From NCBI GenBank assembly GCA_946403085.1, contig CAMIYM010000004.1:62001-126000 (forward strand): a stretch of 64,000 nt of DNA, read 5' to 3'. Under the pieces are notes generated by a model. That model worked only from the letters and a program-made list of their open reading frames with translations. It had not been told where the DNA came from and ran no database searches. Positions 5,713 through 15,000 of the stretch are shown here, in pieces; positions within the stretch are counted from its first letter, which is position 1; the number at the start of each line of letters is the position of its first letter. Source of the stretch: an uncultured Clostridia bacterium. GTDB lineage: Bacteria > Bacillota > Clostridia > Saccharofermentanales > Saccharofermentanaceae. A program made the translations under genes and the position numbers.

Positions 5713-8369
5713 GCCGGAAACATGATGTCAACAAAGAGATCGAGAATGAAGTCTACTGCGGAACATTGCCGGTTCTGCCCAAAGAGCGTAAATACGGATT
5801 TATAGATGCTCTCTTAGTCCTTTCGGGATACTGCATCGCGACGTGGAGTTATACGCAAGGTTCTTATCTTGCAACGCTTGTAGGATTCAAGCAGCTTTTG
5901 ATAGGCGCTTTCCTTGCAGCGATCTTCATGCTCATGATCTACCAGCTTCCGGTAATCCTTTCAGTAAGATACGGCATTGATATATGGATCTGGCTGAGAA
6001 GTGTTTTCGGAACAAAGGGCGTAAGAGTTGTAACGGTAATAATCATCATAGTTAATTTCCCGTGGTATGCAGTGTGTTGCGAACTGTTCGCAGACTCGAT
6101 GGAGAATCTTCTGGGATTGTTCGGAATACACCTGTTCAACGGGGCACATCTTGTATTAAGCCTGTCCTGTGTTGTTATCGGTACGGTTATCGCATTAAGA
6201 GGTGTAGGAACTATCACATGGACTACCAGGATCCTGGTTCCGCTCCTTCTTCTTGTAGGCGTTGCTGTAGTTGTTGTCGGATTCACATCCGTGCCTATGG
6301 ATGTCATCTGGAACTATCAGCCTGAACTTGCAGGAGATGCGGATAAGACAGTCAATTATGTCCTTAATATAGAAGCGAACTTCGCATTTGTTATAACGCT
6401 CGTCGGAGGAATGGCCGAAGTCCCAAGACTTTGCAAGTCCGAAAGATCCGGCTACTATGCAGGCGTACTAGGCCAGGGCGCAGCAGGTTCTTTCTTCGTC
6501 GTAGTCGGTGCAGTCATGGCTATCGCTATGCAGTATGTAACCGGCCAGATGGTAGATGATCCTACTCTCATGATGGCTACGCTTTCAGCACCTATCCTTG
6601 GCTTGTCATCACTCCTTCTCGTAGCGTTCGCGAACATCGGAACGCAGGCAGTCGGCTCTTATATCTATGGCGTAATGCTCAAATCAACGTTCAAGAAAGC
6701 ATCTTACAAGGTGCTTGTACTGATACTTGGTGTCTATGTAGCACTGCTTTGCGTATGGGGAAAGATAACAGAATACTTCGGAAGCTTCCTTACGATCAGC
6801 GCATGTGTATATGCTCCTCTTGCAGCACTTCTCTTTGTTGACTTCTTCTTTGTAAGAAAGCAGAAGATCGACCTTAAGAGAGCTTATGAAGAGGAAGGAC
6901 ATAATGCGTATAAATACACTCACGGTTTCAATATCGTCGGTGCGGTATGCCTTGCTCTGGGCTTCGCATTTTCGCTTCTTATCTACGATCCTGTTAAATC
7001 AGTCATTCACAATAAAGTCCTGTTCATGCTGACACCGACAGGTGCTTCGCTTTTCTTTACTGCGATCCTTTACTATCTTCTCTGCAAGCTTCCGCCCATC
7101 AGAAGATATGTAAGAACTGATACATACGCAAGTCCTGACAAGAAGCCTTTTGACAGGGCAAAGACACCGCCAAGGCAGAATCTATTCTTCCTACCTTTGA
7201 TGTGGCTTTTATGCAAGATCCTTACCGCACCTTATAAGCTTAAGATCGACAAGATAAATATGGAGGGAGTAAAGCCTCCGTTCCTGGTTTACGGATCTCA
7301 TAATTCCTTCATGGACTTTTATGTAACACCTCTGGCATTGAAGCCTTATAGGGCGAACTACATTTCCGAGCTGGAAGGCTTCGAGAACTTCGGCGAGTGG
7401 ATCTACCGTCAGGCCGGATGCCTTGGAACAAGAAAGTTCATTAATGACCAGCACCTGATCAAGAACATCATGAAAGTCATCAAGAGAGGTGATGTTATGG
7501 TCATCTATCCTGAGGCAAGATATGCGAATGTCGGCACGAACTCACACCTGACTCCTTCTATTGCTAAGCTTGCCAAGATGCTTAAGGTACCTGTAGTCAC
7601 TATCAATATGCACGGCAATTATCTGCAGCAGCCTATCTGGAATCTTAAGGAGAGAAAAGGCGCAAGACTTCACGCAGAACTCAAGTGTGTAGCAACCAAA
7701 GATGAGATAGAGAAGATCTCCGTAGATGAGATATTCTCACGCGTGTCAAAAGAACTTACTTACGATGAGTACAAATACCAGCTCGACAACAAGATCGTCA
7801 TCAACGATGAGTGGAGAGCTGAGGGACTTCATTATCCGCTTTACAGATGCAGAAAGTGCGGCAAGGACTTTGCGATGACATCTTCAGGCAGTAAGATTAC
7901 CTGCAAATACTGCGGCGATTCCTATGAGATGGACGAGCTTGGTCAGCTCCATTCATCTTCAGGTGAGACGATCCATATTCCTGACTGGTATGAATGGCAG
8001 CGCGGATTCGTTCACGATGAGATCAGGGAGGGCCGATATAAGCTCGATATCCCTGTGCGCATCTGGGCGCTTCCTAACTCAGTCAACTTTGTCGATTGCG
8101 GTGAGGGAAGGCTTATTCAGGATGAGAGCGGATTCTCGCTTGAGTTCGATAACTACAGGACTGAGAAGCATGAGACTTTGAAGTTCCCTGCGAAGTCCAT
8201 GGTATCGCTCCATACAGAATACGATTACAGGGGCAAGTACGGACCTTGTGTCACGCTGTCGACTTACGATGACACGTTCTTCATCTATCCGACTGATGAG
8301 AGCAGGGATGTGTTCAATCCGACGAAGATCCAGTTCGCGACTGAATACTTGGGCGGACTTTATAAGTAA
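5709..8369 (+). CDS. NCS1-type transporter fused to a PlsC-like acyltransferase and zinc ribbon
   Basis: The 886-residue protein joins parts normally found apart. Residues about 25-470 form a 12-helix transporter resembling NCS1 cytosine/purine permeases (YGFIDALLVLSGY; later APLAALLFVDFFFV). Residues about 500-690 are an acyltransferase with the H-x4-D motif HNSFMD (H531, D536) and PEARYA (E602) in the place of the usual PEGTRS. Residues 714-735 form a zinc ribbon with two CxxC pairs, and the last 140 residues are an unrecognised beta-rich domain. The whole is one uninterrupted frame with uniform codon use, so it is not an assembly join by appearance. It is coupled to the 51-residue ORF upstream and faces a separate PlsC gene. 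Substrate and acyl acceptor are unknown. Confidence 0.8.
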   Translation: MSRKHDVNKEIENEVYCGTLPVLPKERKYGFIDALLVLSGYCIATWSYTQGSYLATLVGFKQLLIGAFLAAIFMLMIYQLPVILSVRYGIDIWIWLRSVFGTKGVRVVTVIIIIVNFPWYAVCCELFADSMENLLGLFGIHLFNGAHLVLSLSCVVIGTVIALRGVGTITWTTRILVPLLLLVGVAVVVVGFTSVPMDVIWNYQPELAGDADKTVNYVLNIEANFAFVITLVGGMAEVPRLCKSERSGYYAGVLGQGAAGSFFVVVGAVMAIAMQYVTGQMVDDPTLMMATLSAPILGLSSLLLVAFANIGTQAVGSYIYGVMLKSTFKKASYKVLVLILGVYVALLCVWGKITEYFGSFLTISACVYAPLAALLFVDFFFVRKQKIDLKRAYEEEGHNAYKYTHGFNIVGAVCLALGFAFSLLIYDPVKSVIHNKVLFMLTPTGASLFFTAILYYLLCKLPPIRRYVRTDTYASPDKKPFDRAKTPPRQNLFFLPLMWLLCKILTAPYKLKIDKINMEGVKPPFLVYGSHNSFMDFYVTPLALKPYRANYISELEGFENFGEWIYRQAGCLGTRKFINDQHLIKNIMKVIKRGDVMVIYPEARYANVGTNSHLTPSIAKLAKMLKVPVVTINMHGNYLQQPIWNLKERKGARLHAELKCVATKDEIEKISVDEIFSRVSKELTYDEYKYQLDNKIVINDEWRAEGLHYPLYRCRKCGKDFAMTSSGSKITCKYCGDSYEMDELGQLHSSSGETIHIPDWYEWQRGFVHDEIREGRYKLDIPVRIWALPNSVNFVDCGEGRLIQDESGFSLEFDNYRTEKHETLKFPAKSMVSLHTEYDYRGKYGPCVTLSTYDDTFFIYPTDESRDVFNPTKIQFATEYLGGLYK

Positions 8370-8426
8370 GGTGGCGCGTAACGTTTTGAGCAAAGCTTCT
8401 TTTTCGAAGTATATCTGAAAATAATA

Positions 8427-8458
8427 GGGGGCTATCTCGAAAATGAGATAACCCCTTT
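8427..8458. terminator. Bidirectional terminator between convergent genes
   Basis: GGGG-TATCTC (8428-8438) pairs with GAGATA-CCCC (8445-8455). T-rich sequence follows on the plus strand and A-rich sequence precedes it, so it can serve both the fusion gene and the convergent plsC gene. Confidence 0.75.
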
Positions 8459-8462
8459 GTTA

Positions 8463-9242
8463 TTACTTGGCTTCGTAATTTGTTTCCGGATCCCAGTACA
8501 GGTCTTCGTGCTTGTGCATCCACTCTGAGAGGGCTTCGGTCATCTTGTGAGGATCGTTGTCGAAGTCTTCACCATGGAGCGGTTCGCCGACGTAGATCCT
8601 TATCTTGCGGCGGTGGAGACCGTTAAGCGGATGAGGCTTCTTTGATGTTCTAGGCCAGATCTGATATGCACCGGCGATATAGACGGGGACCATGGGAACA
8701 CCTGCCTTGATGGCGAGGTAAGCGGCGCCGTCCTTCATCTCAGCGAGTTTACCTGTGTGAGATCTTGTTCCTTCAGGGAAGACGAAGCAGATATTGCCTT
8801 TCTCGACTTCCTTCTTGGCTTTGATGAGGCCGCGTACAGGGTTGCCGTAACGGTCAACTGCGATACCTCTGCCGACTCTCATGATGAGGCGGCCGAGACT
8901 GCCGTGGTTGGTCTCAAGGTCAGAAGCAGCAAGGCAGCACATCCACTTGAAGTGTCCCTTGGGCAAGTAGTCGATGATAAGAACGCCGTCAGGGTAACTC
9001 TGATGGTTGGAAGCGACTACGTAAGGATTGTTCTTAGGGAAATTCTCTCTGCCGATACACTTCATATCGCAGAGGATGTGTGTTAAGAGAAGAAATCCGT
9101 TTTTAGCTACGACATCCCAGAAGCCGCGCTTGGTGGGATATTTCTCGTCTAAGTGCTTATGGTGGTCGGCCTTGGACATCTTGGGCTCAGTATTGGAAGC
9201 CTCTGTACCGGCCGGTTTAACTACTTTTTCTTCTTCAGACAT
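8463..9242 (-). CDS. plsC: 1-acyl-sn-glycerol-3-phosphate acyltransferase (PlsC family)
   Basis: The 259-residue protein has the two hallmark PlsC/LPLAT motifs: NHQSYPD (H80, D85) and FPEGTRS (E157, G158). A hydrophobic segment (about residues 42-58) precedes the catalytic domain. It should acylate lysophosphatidic acid or a similar acceptor at the inner membrane face. The ATG at 9242 is preferred over an ATG 36 nt upstream because CAGGAG lies 6 nt before it. It is convergent with the transporter-acyltransferase fusion and divergent from the acyl-CoA ligase gene, so three acyl-transfer genes cluster here. The gene symbol is by family; other paralogues may be the housekeeping plsC. Confidence 0.88.
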   Translation of the reverse strand: MSEEEKVVKPAGTEASNTEPKMSKADHHKHLDEKYPTKRGFWDVVAKNGFLLLTHILCDMKCIGRENFPKNNPYVVASNHQSYPDGVLIIDYLPKGHFKWMCCLAASDLETNHGSLGRLIMRVGRGIAVDRYGNPVRGLIKAKKEVEKGNICFVFPEGTRSHTGKLAEMKDGAAYLAIKAGVPMVPVYIAGAYQIWPRTSKKPHPLNGLHRRKIRIYVGEPLHGEDFDNDPHKMTEALSEWMHKHEDLYWDPETNYEAK

Positions 9243-9397
9243 ATGTACTCCTGAAAGGTTTCTGGCATAAATACGCAACTAATATAACTCAATAGAGGCA
9301 ATTTTGCGAACTATTGTATATTTTTTCGTAAATATGTTATATTTTCAGTTGCGCTTTGTCTTTTCGTTTAGGAAAGAAAAGTATATGGAGGTATAAT

Positions 9398-11266
9398 ATG
9401 AATCCTGTGCAGGGTACGCCAATTTTTACAGCTGAGAAGTTTGCGGACTTAAGAGATCTTGTCGTCCGCACCTGTGATAAGTACTCTGAGCTTGATGCTT
9501 TTATCTTCAGACGTTCACCCAAGCTTTCCGAAGTTCACAGAACTTTCTATGAGTATGGCAGAGACATTAAGGGTCTTGCCACATATATCCTTAACAGTGA
9601 TTATGCCGGAGGCAGATTAGCTGTCGTCGGTGAGAATGCTTACGAATGGTTCGTATCTTATAATGCGATCCTTTCTTCGGGTGCTGTCGGAGTCCCTCTT
9701 GACAGGGCTCTTCCTGAAGATGAATTGATCCAGCTCCTTCAGCGTTCCAGATCACGCGTTATCTTCTATCATCACAGACATCACAAGATGATGCTCTCGA
9801 TCGCCGAGAAGATTAAGAAGGGTGAATTAGACTTAAAGCTCGAGAAGTTCGTTATCTTCTATAAAGACGGTCTTTCAGGCAAGACACCTGATGATTCATG
9901 GCCTGAGGATGACAAGCGTTTTGCTGATATCTATGACCTTATCAAAGACGGTCTTTTCATGATCGAGGCTGGAGATACCAAGTTCCAGGATACTCCGATC
10001 GATCCTAATGAAGCTAAGATCATTCTCTTTACTTCAGGTACGACATCAATGAGTAAAGGCGTTCTGCTTTCTCATAATAATATTACTTCAAACGTTTATG
10101 CGATCTCGCAGACACTTGATGTCAGAAAAGGCGACAGGGCATTCTCTATCCTTCCGCTGCATCACACGTTTGAGAACACTTGTGATTTCTTCATCCTTTC
10201 ATGCGGTGCCTGCATCTGCATGTGCGACGGATTGAGATATATCGTAAAGAATATGGAAGAGTGGAAGCCCAGTGTTTGTATTTCCGTTCCTCTTCTTTTC
10301 GAGAATATCTATGCAAAGATCGAAGACGGTATCAAGGCTTCAGGCAAGGAGAAGGTCATCGCGATAGCAAGGCCTGTTACTCGTTTCCTCAAGAAGTGCG
10401 GTATCGACATCAGACGTAATGTGTTCAAGGAACTCCTTGATAAGCTTGGCGGCAACTTCCGTATGATCGTTATTGGCGGTGCGGGAATCGACAAGAGATA
10501 TATCGATGCATTTACAGACTTCGGTCTTCAGTTCTTCATGGGTTATGGTCTTACAGAGACTTCACCTGTTATTTCCGTTAATACAGAGGTTTGCGACGTA
10601 CATGGTTCCGTAGGACGTCCTATGGCCGGCATTACTGTCGCGATCGATGCTGAGGGCAAAGGTCCCAAGGCAATAGGTGAGATCCTCACAAAGTCAGACT
10701 GCGTCATGCTCGGTTATTACGAGAATGAGGAAGCTACAAAGGAAGCAATCGATGAAGACGGCTGGTTCCATACAGGTGACATGGGTTATATCGACAAGAC
10801 AGGTTCCATCCATATCACTGGCCGTGTTAAGTCCATGATCGTTCTTACTAACGGTAAGAAGGCTTTCCCTGAAGAGATCGAAGCTGTCCTTACAGAGATC
10901 AAGGGTGTATCCGAGGCATTTGTCTGGGGTAACAGAAACGACCGTGAAGCTATCGATATCTGTGCCAAGCTTCTCATCAACCGTAAGGCTATCAGTGCTG
11001 AATTAGGTCTTACGACTGAGGCTGACGACGGCCAGATCGAGGCATATCTTAACGACAAGATGCATGAGGCTAACCACAAGATGCCTCAGTATAAGATCGT
11101 CCGTAACTTCGTATTCTCCGAAGAAGAGATGATCAAGACTACAACGCTTAAGATCAAGCGTCCCAAGGAGCAGGAGCATATCGAGTCACGTATTGCCGAA
11201 CTTGGTTATAACATGTACGACATTAACGGAAAGAACTTCGATAAGCTGATCAAGGCACCCCGTTAA
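9398..11266 (+). CDS. AMP-dependent synthetase / long-chain fatty acid-CoA ligase
   Basis: The 622-residue protein has the full acyl-adenylate-forming signature: FTSGTTSMSKGV (near residue 210), GYGLTETSP (near 381), GWFHTGD (near 457) and the C-terminal GRVKSMIVLTNGKK hinge. It activates a fatty acid with ATP to an acyl-adenylate and then to acyl-CoA, or to a protein carrier. The ATG at 9398 has GGAGG 6 nt upstream; the longer frame from 9356 lacks a site. It may supply acyl donors for the neighbouring acyltransferases. The next gene follows after 9 nt. Confidence 0.9.
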   Translation: MNPVQGTPIFTAEKFADLRDLVVRTCDKYSELDAFIFRRSPKLSEVHRTFYEYGRDIKGLATYILNSDYAGGRLAVVGENAYEWFVSYNAILSSGAVGVPLDRALPEDELIQLLQRSRSRVIFYHHRHHKMMLSIAEKIKKGELDLKLEKFVIFYKDGLSGKTPDDSWPEDDKRFADIYDLIKDGLFMIEAGDTKFQDTPIDPNEAKIILFTSGTTSMSKGVLLSHNNITSNVYAISQTLDVRKGDRAFSILPLHHTFENTCDFFILSCGACICMCDGLRYIVKNMEEWKPSVCISVPLLFENIYAKIEDGIKASGKEKVIAIARPVTRFLKKCGIDIRRNVFKELLDKLGGNFRMIVIGGAGIDKRYIDAFTDFGLQFFMGYGLTETSPVISVNTEVCDVHGSVGRPMAGITVAIDAEGKGPKAIGEILTKSDCVMLGYYENEEATKEAIDEDGWFHTGDMGYIDKTGSIHITGRVKSMIVLTNGKKAFPEEIEAVLTEIKGVSEAFVWGNRNDREAIDICAKLLINRKAISAELGLTTEADDGQIEAYLNDKMHEANHKMPQYKIVRNFVFSEEEMIKTTTLKIKRPKEQEHIESRIAELGYNMYDINGKNFDKLIKAPR

Positions 11267-11275
11267 AGGAACGCT

Positions 11276-11989
11276 ATGTCTTCGGTCCACAAGGTCACCC
11301 TGAACAACAGGGAAGTCACCATTGAGTTCGAAAGAAAAAGAGTCAGGAATATCAATGTCCGCGTAAGGCGTGACGGTACTTTGTACTGTTCACTTCCTTA
11401 CTATGCGAGCATCCGTGAAGCCGAGGCATTCATAATCTCCAAGCAGGATTTCCTTCTTGACGCACTGGATAAGATGGTCAATGAGGAGAAGACGAAAAGC
11501 CTTTCACGCCAGTATGTGGACGGGGAAGTCTTTGAGGTGCTTGGAAAGCCTTATGTATTGAAGGTAATCCATGGCGCGAAAAATACCTGCCGCGCTGAAG
11601 ACGGCATTATTACTCTTGAAGTAAACGACGCCTCCAGCTACCGCACGCGGTACATGACTTACGAGAAGTGGAGACGTCGCTGCATCAAGAGCCTCATCGT
11701 CGACCTTTGCAGCGAGATGTATCCCTGGTTCGAAAAGCGTGGCGTTGCCATGCCCAAAAAGATTACTTTAGGTGACTACAAATCCTTCTGGGGTGAGTGC
11801 TTTGCCAAAAGAGGCGAGCTCAAATTCAGCTACAGGCTTTTCGAGAAGGACAGGGAGCTGATCCGATATGTCGTTGTCCATGAGTTCGCACACTTCATCG
11901 AGCCTAACCATTCTTCAAGGTTCTGGACCATCGTTGCCGAAGTCATCCCGGACTATAAAGTTCTCCGTAAAAGGCTTAATAATAAATAA
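11276..11989 (+). CDS. YgjP/SprT-like zinc metallopeptidase (DUF45)
   Basis: The 237-residue protein matches the YgjP-type M48-like family (DUF45). The N-terminal half is rich in beta strands (VRRDGTLYCSLPY), a TLGDYKSFWGEC segment corresponds to the family's G-x4-WG region, and the zinc site is HEFAH (H202, E203, H206) with a downstream HSSRFW motif that carries the third His. It lies 9 nt after the acyl-CoA ligase and is probably cotranscribed. The biological substrate of this family is unknown. Confidence 0.88.
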   Translation: MSSVHKVTLNNREVTIEFERKRVRNINVRVRRDGTLYCSLPYYASIREAEAFIISKQDFLLDALDKMVNEEKTKSLSRQYVDGEVFEVLGKPYVLKVIHGAKNTCRAEDGIITLEVNDASSYRTRYMTYEKWRRRCIKSLIVDLCSEMYPWFEKRGVAMPKKITLGDYKSFWGECFAKRGELKFSYRLFEKDRELIRYVVVHEFAHFIEPNHSSRFWTIVAEVIPDYKVLRKRLNNK

Positions 11990-12058
11990 TTTGCTCACTA
12001 ATCGGCCCCTAAATAAGTTATAATTATTTGATAAAAGCCTTATCAGGGGGAATCACTT

Positions 12059-15000
12059 ATGGGTGAACTCGATCTTGAAAACAAGGAAGCTCAGACGACA
12101 AGTCCTGTTAATCTTGAAAGAAGCAAAGTCAAATTCGACTTGTGGGAGCGTAAACTCCTTGACTTAAGCACACGCAATTCACTTCTTAACCTGAGGATAA
12201 AGGGATCGTCGATCCCTCTGTTCGTGCCGGGTTGTGCAAATATCGAGGATCTGATCGCCCAGGATAAGAATTTCTCAATTATCTCCAGAGGCAGCGAAGA
12301 GGCTGAAGAAGAGGTAACAGAAGAGGAAGCAGAAGACAGCAAGCCCCTAGAGATCCCTGAAGCGATAAAGCCTGAAGCAGCAGAAGAAAAGCCCGTTAAG
12401 GAAGATGTTCCTGAGAAGGCTGCTTCAAAGACACCCGCTAAAGAGACCAAGAAGATCAAGGGAGTACCTGCAAAGGATTATTCCATTGAAGATCTTGCAG
12501 ATATATCTGAATTTAAAGAATTCATCGAGAAGAAGTATGAGAAGGGTGTTCTCGTATCTTCAATAACGACAGGCGCTTTGGATAAGAACCTCAAGACGCT
12601 TTACAGAGGCGCCAAGACTTCAATGGAAGAAAATGGAGCCAATACATTATTCCTTGCATGCGGTTTCCTGAAGTGGTTCGAGAAGGACAGAAAAGAGCCT
12701 TGCTATGCGCCTATCCTTCTTATTCCTGTCGACCTCGTAAAGAAGTTCGGTATCAAGTACACGATGAGAAGAAGAGACGAAGACGTTCAGTTCAACGTTA
12801 CAGTTTCTGAGAAGTTAAGACAGGACTTCAAGATCGAGTTCGATTCTTTCAGCAAGGATCTTCCTTCTGATGAGAACGGCGTCGATGTTAATAAGGTTTT
12901 CGAGCAGGTCAAGGAAGCCGTAGCTCCGCTTAAGGGATGGACGGTCATTGAATCCTGCGTTCTCGGATTGTTCTCATTCTCACAGTTCGTTATGTGGAAT
13001 GACATGCACAGCCACAGGGATTCTATCTCCAAGAATAAGATCGTAAAGAGCCTTATCAACGGCCAGCTCGAATGGGATTACGAAGACCTTTCCGCTACGG
13101 CGAAAGTTCCTGAAGAGGATGTCTATCTGCCTATCGTCGCGGACAGTTCGCAGCTTGCAGCTATCAAGCGTGCCGGAGAAGGCGCAAGCTTCGTTCTTCA
13201 CGGTCCTCCGGGAACAGGTAAATCCCAGACTATCACATCGATAATCGCCAACTGTCTTGCGAATAACAAGAAAGTTCTTTTCGCAGCGGAGAAGAAGGCT
13301 GCGCTTGATGTAGTTTATAAGAGACTTGAGAAGATCGGCATCGCTCCGTTCTGTCTTGAGCTTCATTCGAACAAGGTGCGTAAGAGCTATGTGCTCGATC
13401 AGCTTAAGATCGCCAGTGAAGTCCGTCTGAAGAATGTATCTGACGGTGATTACGATAAGGCTCTTGAAGATATCGCTTCCAAGAGACGCGAACTCGACAG
13501 GTATGTTGATGAACTCCATGTAAGACGTAAATGCGGACTGACTCTTTATGAACTCATCAATATCTATGCTTCGAATCAGGATGCCGTGAACTGCGGTAAC
13601 TTCGATGAAGGATTTATCAATGAGCTTACATCTGAAAGGATGAAGGAGACAGAGACCGCTTTAGGTGAGCTCGTCGCATCTTCCGGCAAGCTTGAAGGAA
13701 AGCTTCCTTTTGTAAGATCATCCGAGTTCTCGCAGGATGCGAAAAACAGACTTCCTGAACTCGTTGATGCTTTCATCAAGGCGTACGATGAATTCATTTC
13801 CTGCATAAGATCTTTTGAACAGATGCTTGTTGCCAATAACGGCAGAGTAGCAGGCGAAAACGATACTCTGGCTTACATTGCAGGCCTTAATTCCTGCGCT
13901 TCAGGAATACTCTATCTTAAGAGTCTTAACCTCCCCAAGGGACTTATCTGCTGTGATGACACGGAGAGTGCTTATCTTTCTTTGCGTGACATGTGCATAA
14001 GCTGCAGGGATGCTGCAGCTAAGCGTGACGCACTTCTTGCTAACTGGCAGGAGGGATTCCTTGATCTTGACGGTGCGATGCTCTTAACAGAACTCATGGC
14101 TGCAAGATCTAAGAATGCGCTTGTAAGAGGCATGGCTGAGAATGGTGTCTACAAGAAGGTCAGAGCCTACGATAAGAACGGTAACCGCAAAGAGGTCCTT
14201 GATCAGGATTTCAAGGCACTTTCCGAATACAGGACATCAATAGCTAATGCTATGGCATTTATCACTTCAGCAAGAGGCTATCTTGGTGAACTTTATAATC
14301 CCGGAGCAGCTTTCCCCGGATTTGATATCGCTCAGGTTGAAGCACTTAATGAGAATGCTCATCAGGTATTCGCAGGCTTTGCGAATTTCGATCCGACGGG
14401 TTCTCTCAGAAAGCTTATCGGCAATGGTGATGCTTTGATCATTGATGCTGCCAATTCCTTTGACTCGAAGATCAAGCCTTATATGAGCACATATGATGCG
14501 CTTAAGAACACTTATGGATTTGCCGAAGGCAGCTTCGAACCTTCTGACGCTTTAATATCAACAAAGAGGCAGATGGCTGAATCTCTTAAGTCTGACAGCG
14601 AATTCTTAAGAGACAGAATGCAGTTCAATCTTATGGCTTCAAGATGCAGCCAGTATAAGGTATCTAATCTTGTTAAGGGATATGACACCGGTCTTGTTGA
14701 CGGAGAAGGGATCGTAAAGTCTTTCAGAAAAGGCTACAGTTCACTTCTTATCTCGATGATCATCGACAACTCTGATGTATTAAGGACTTTCAGCGGTCTT
14801 GTTTTCGAGCAGAAGATAAATGAACTTTCCAGAGTCAACGATGAGTTCGAGAAGCTCACAAGGCAGGAGATCTATCTGAGGATAGCTAAGAATCTTCCTG
14901 ACTTGAGCAAGAATGCGAATGTGTCTTCTGCATTGGGTATCCTGCAGCATGCTATCAAATCCGGAGGCAGGGGAGTATCAATTAGAACCCTGTTCTCACA

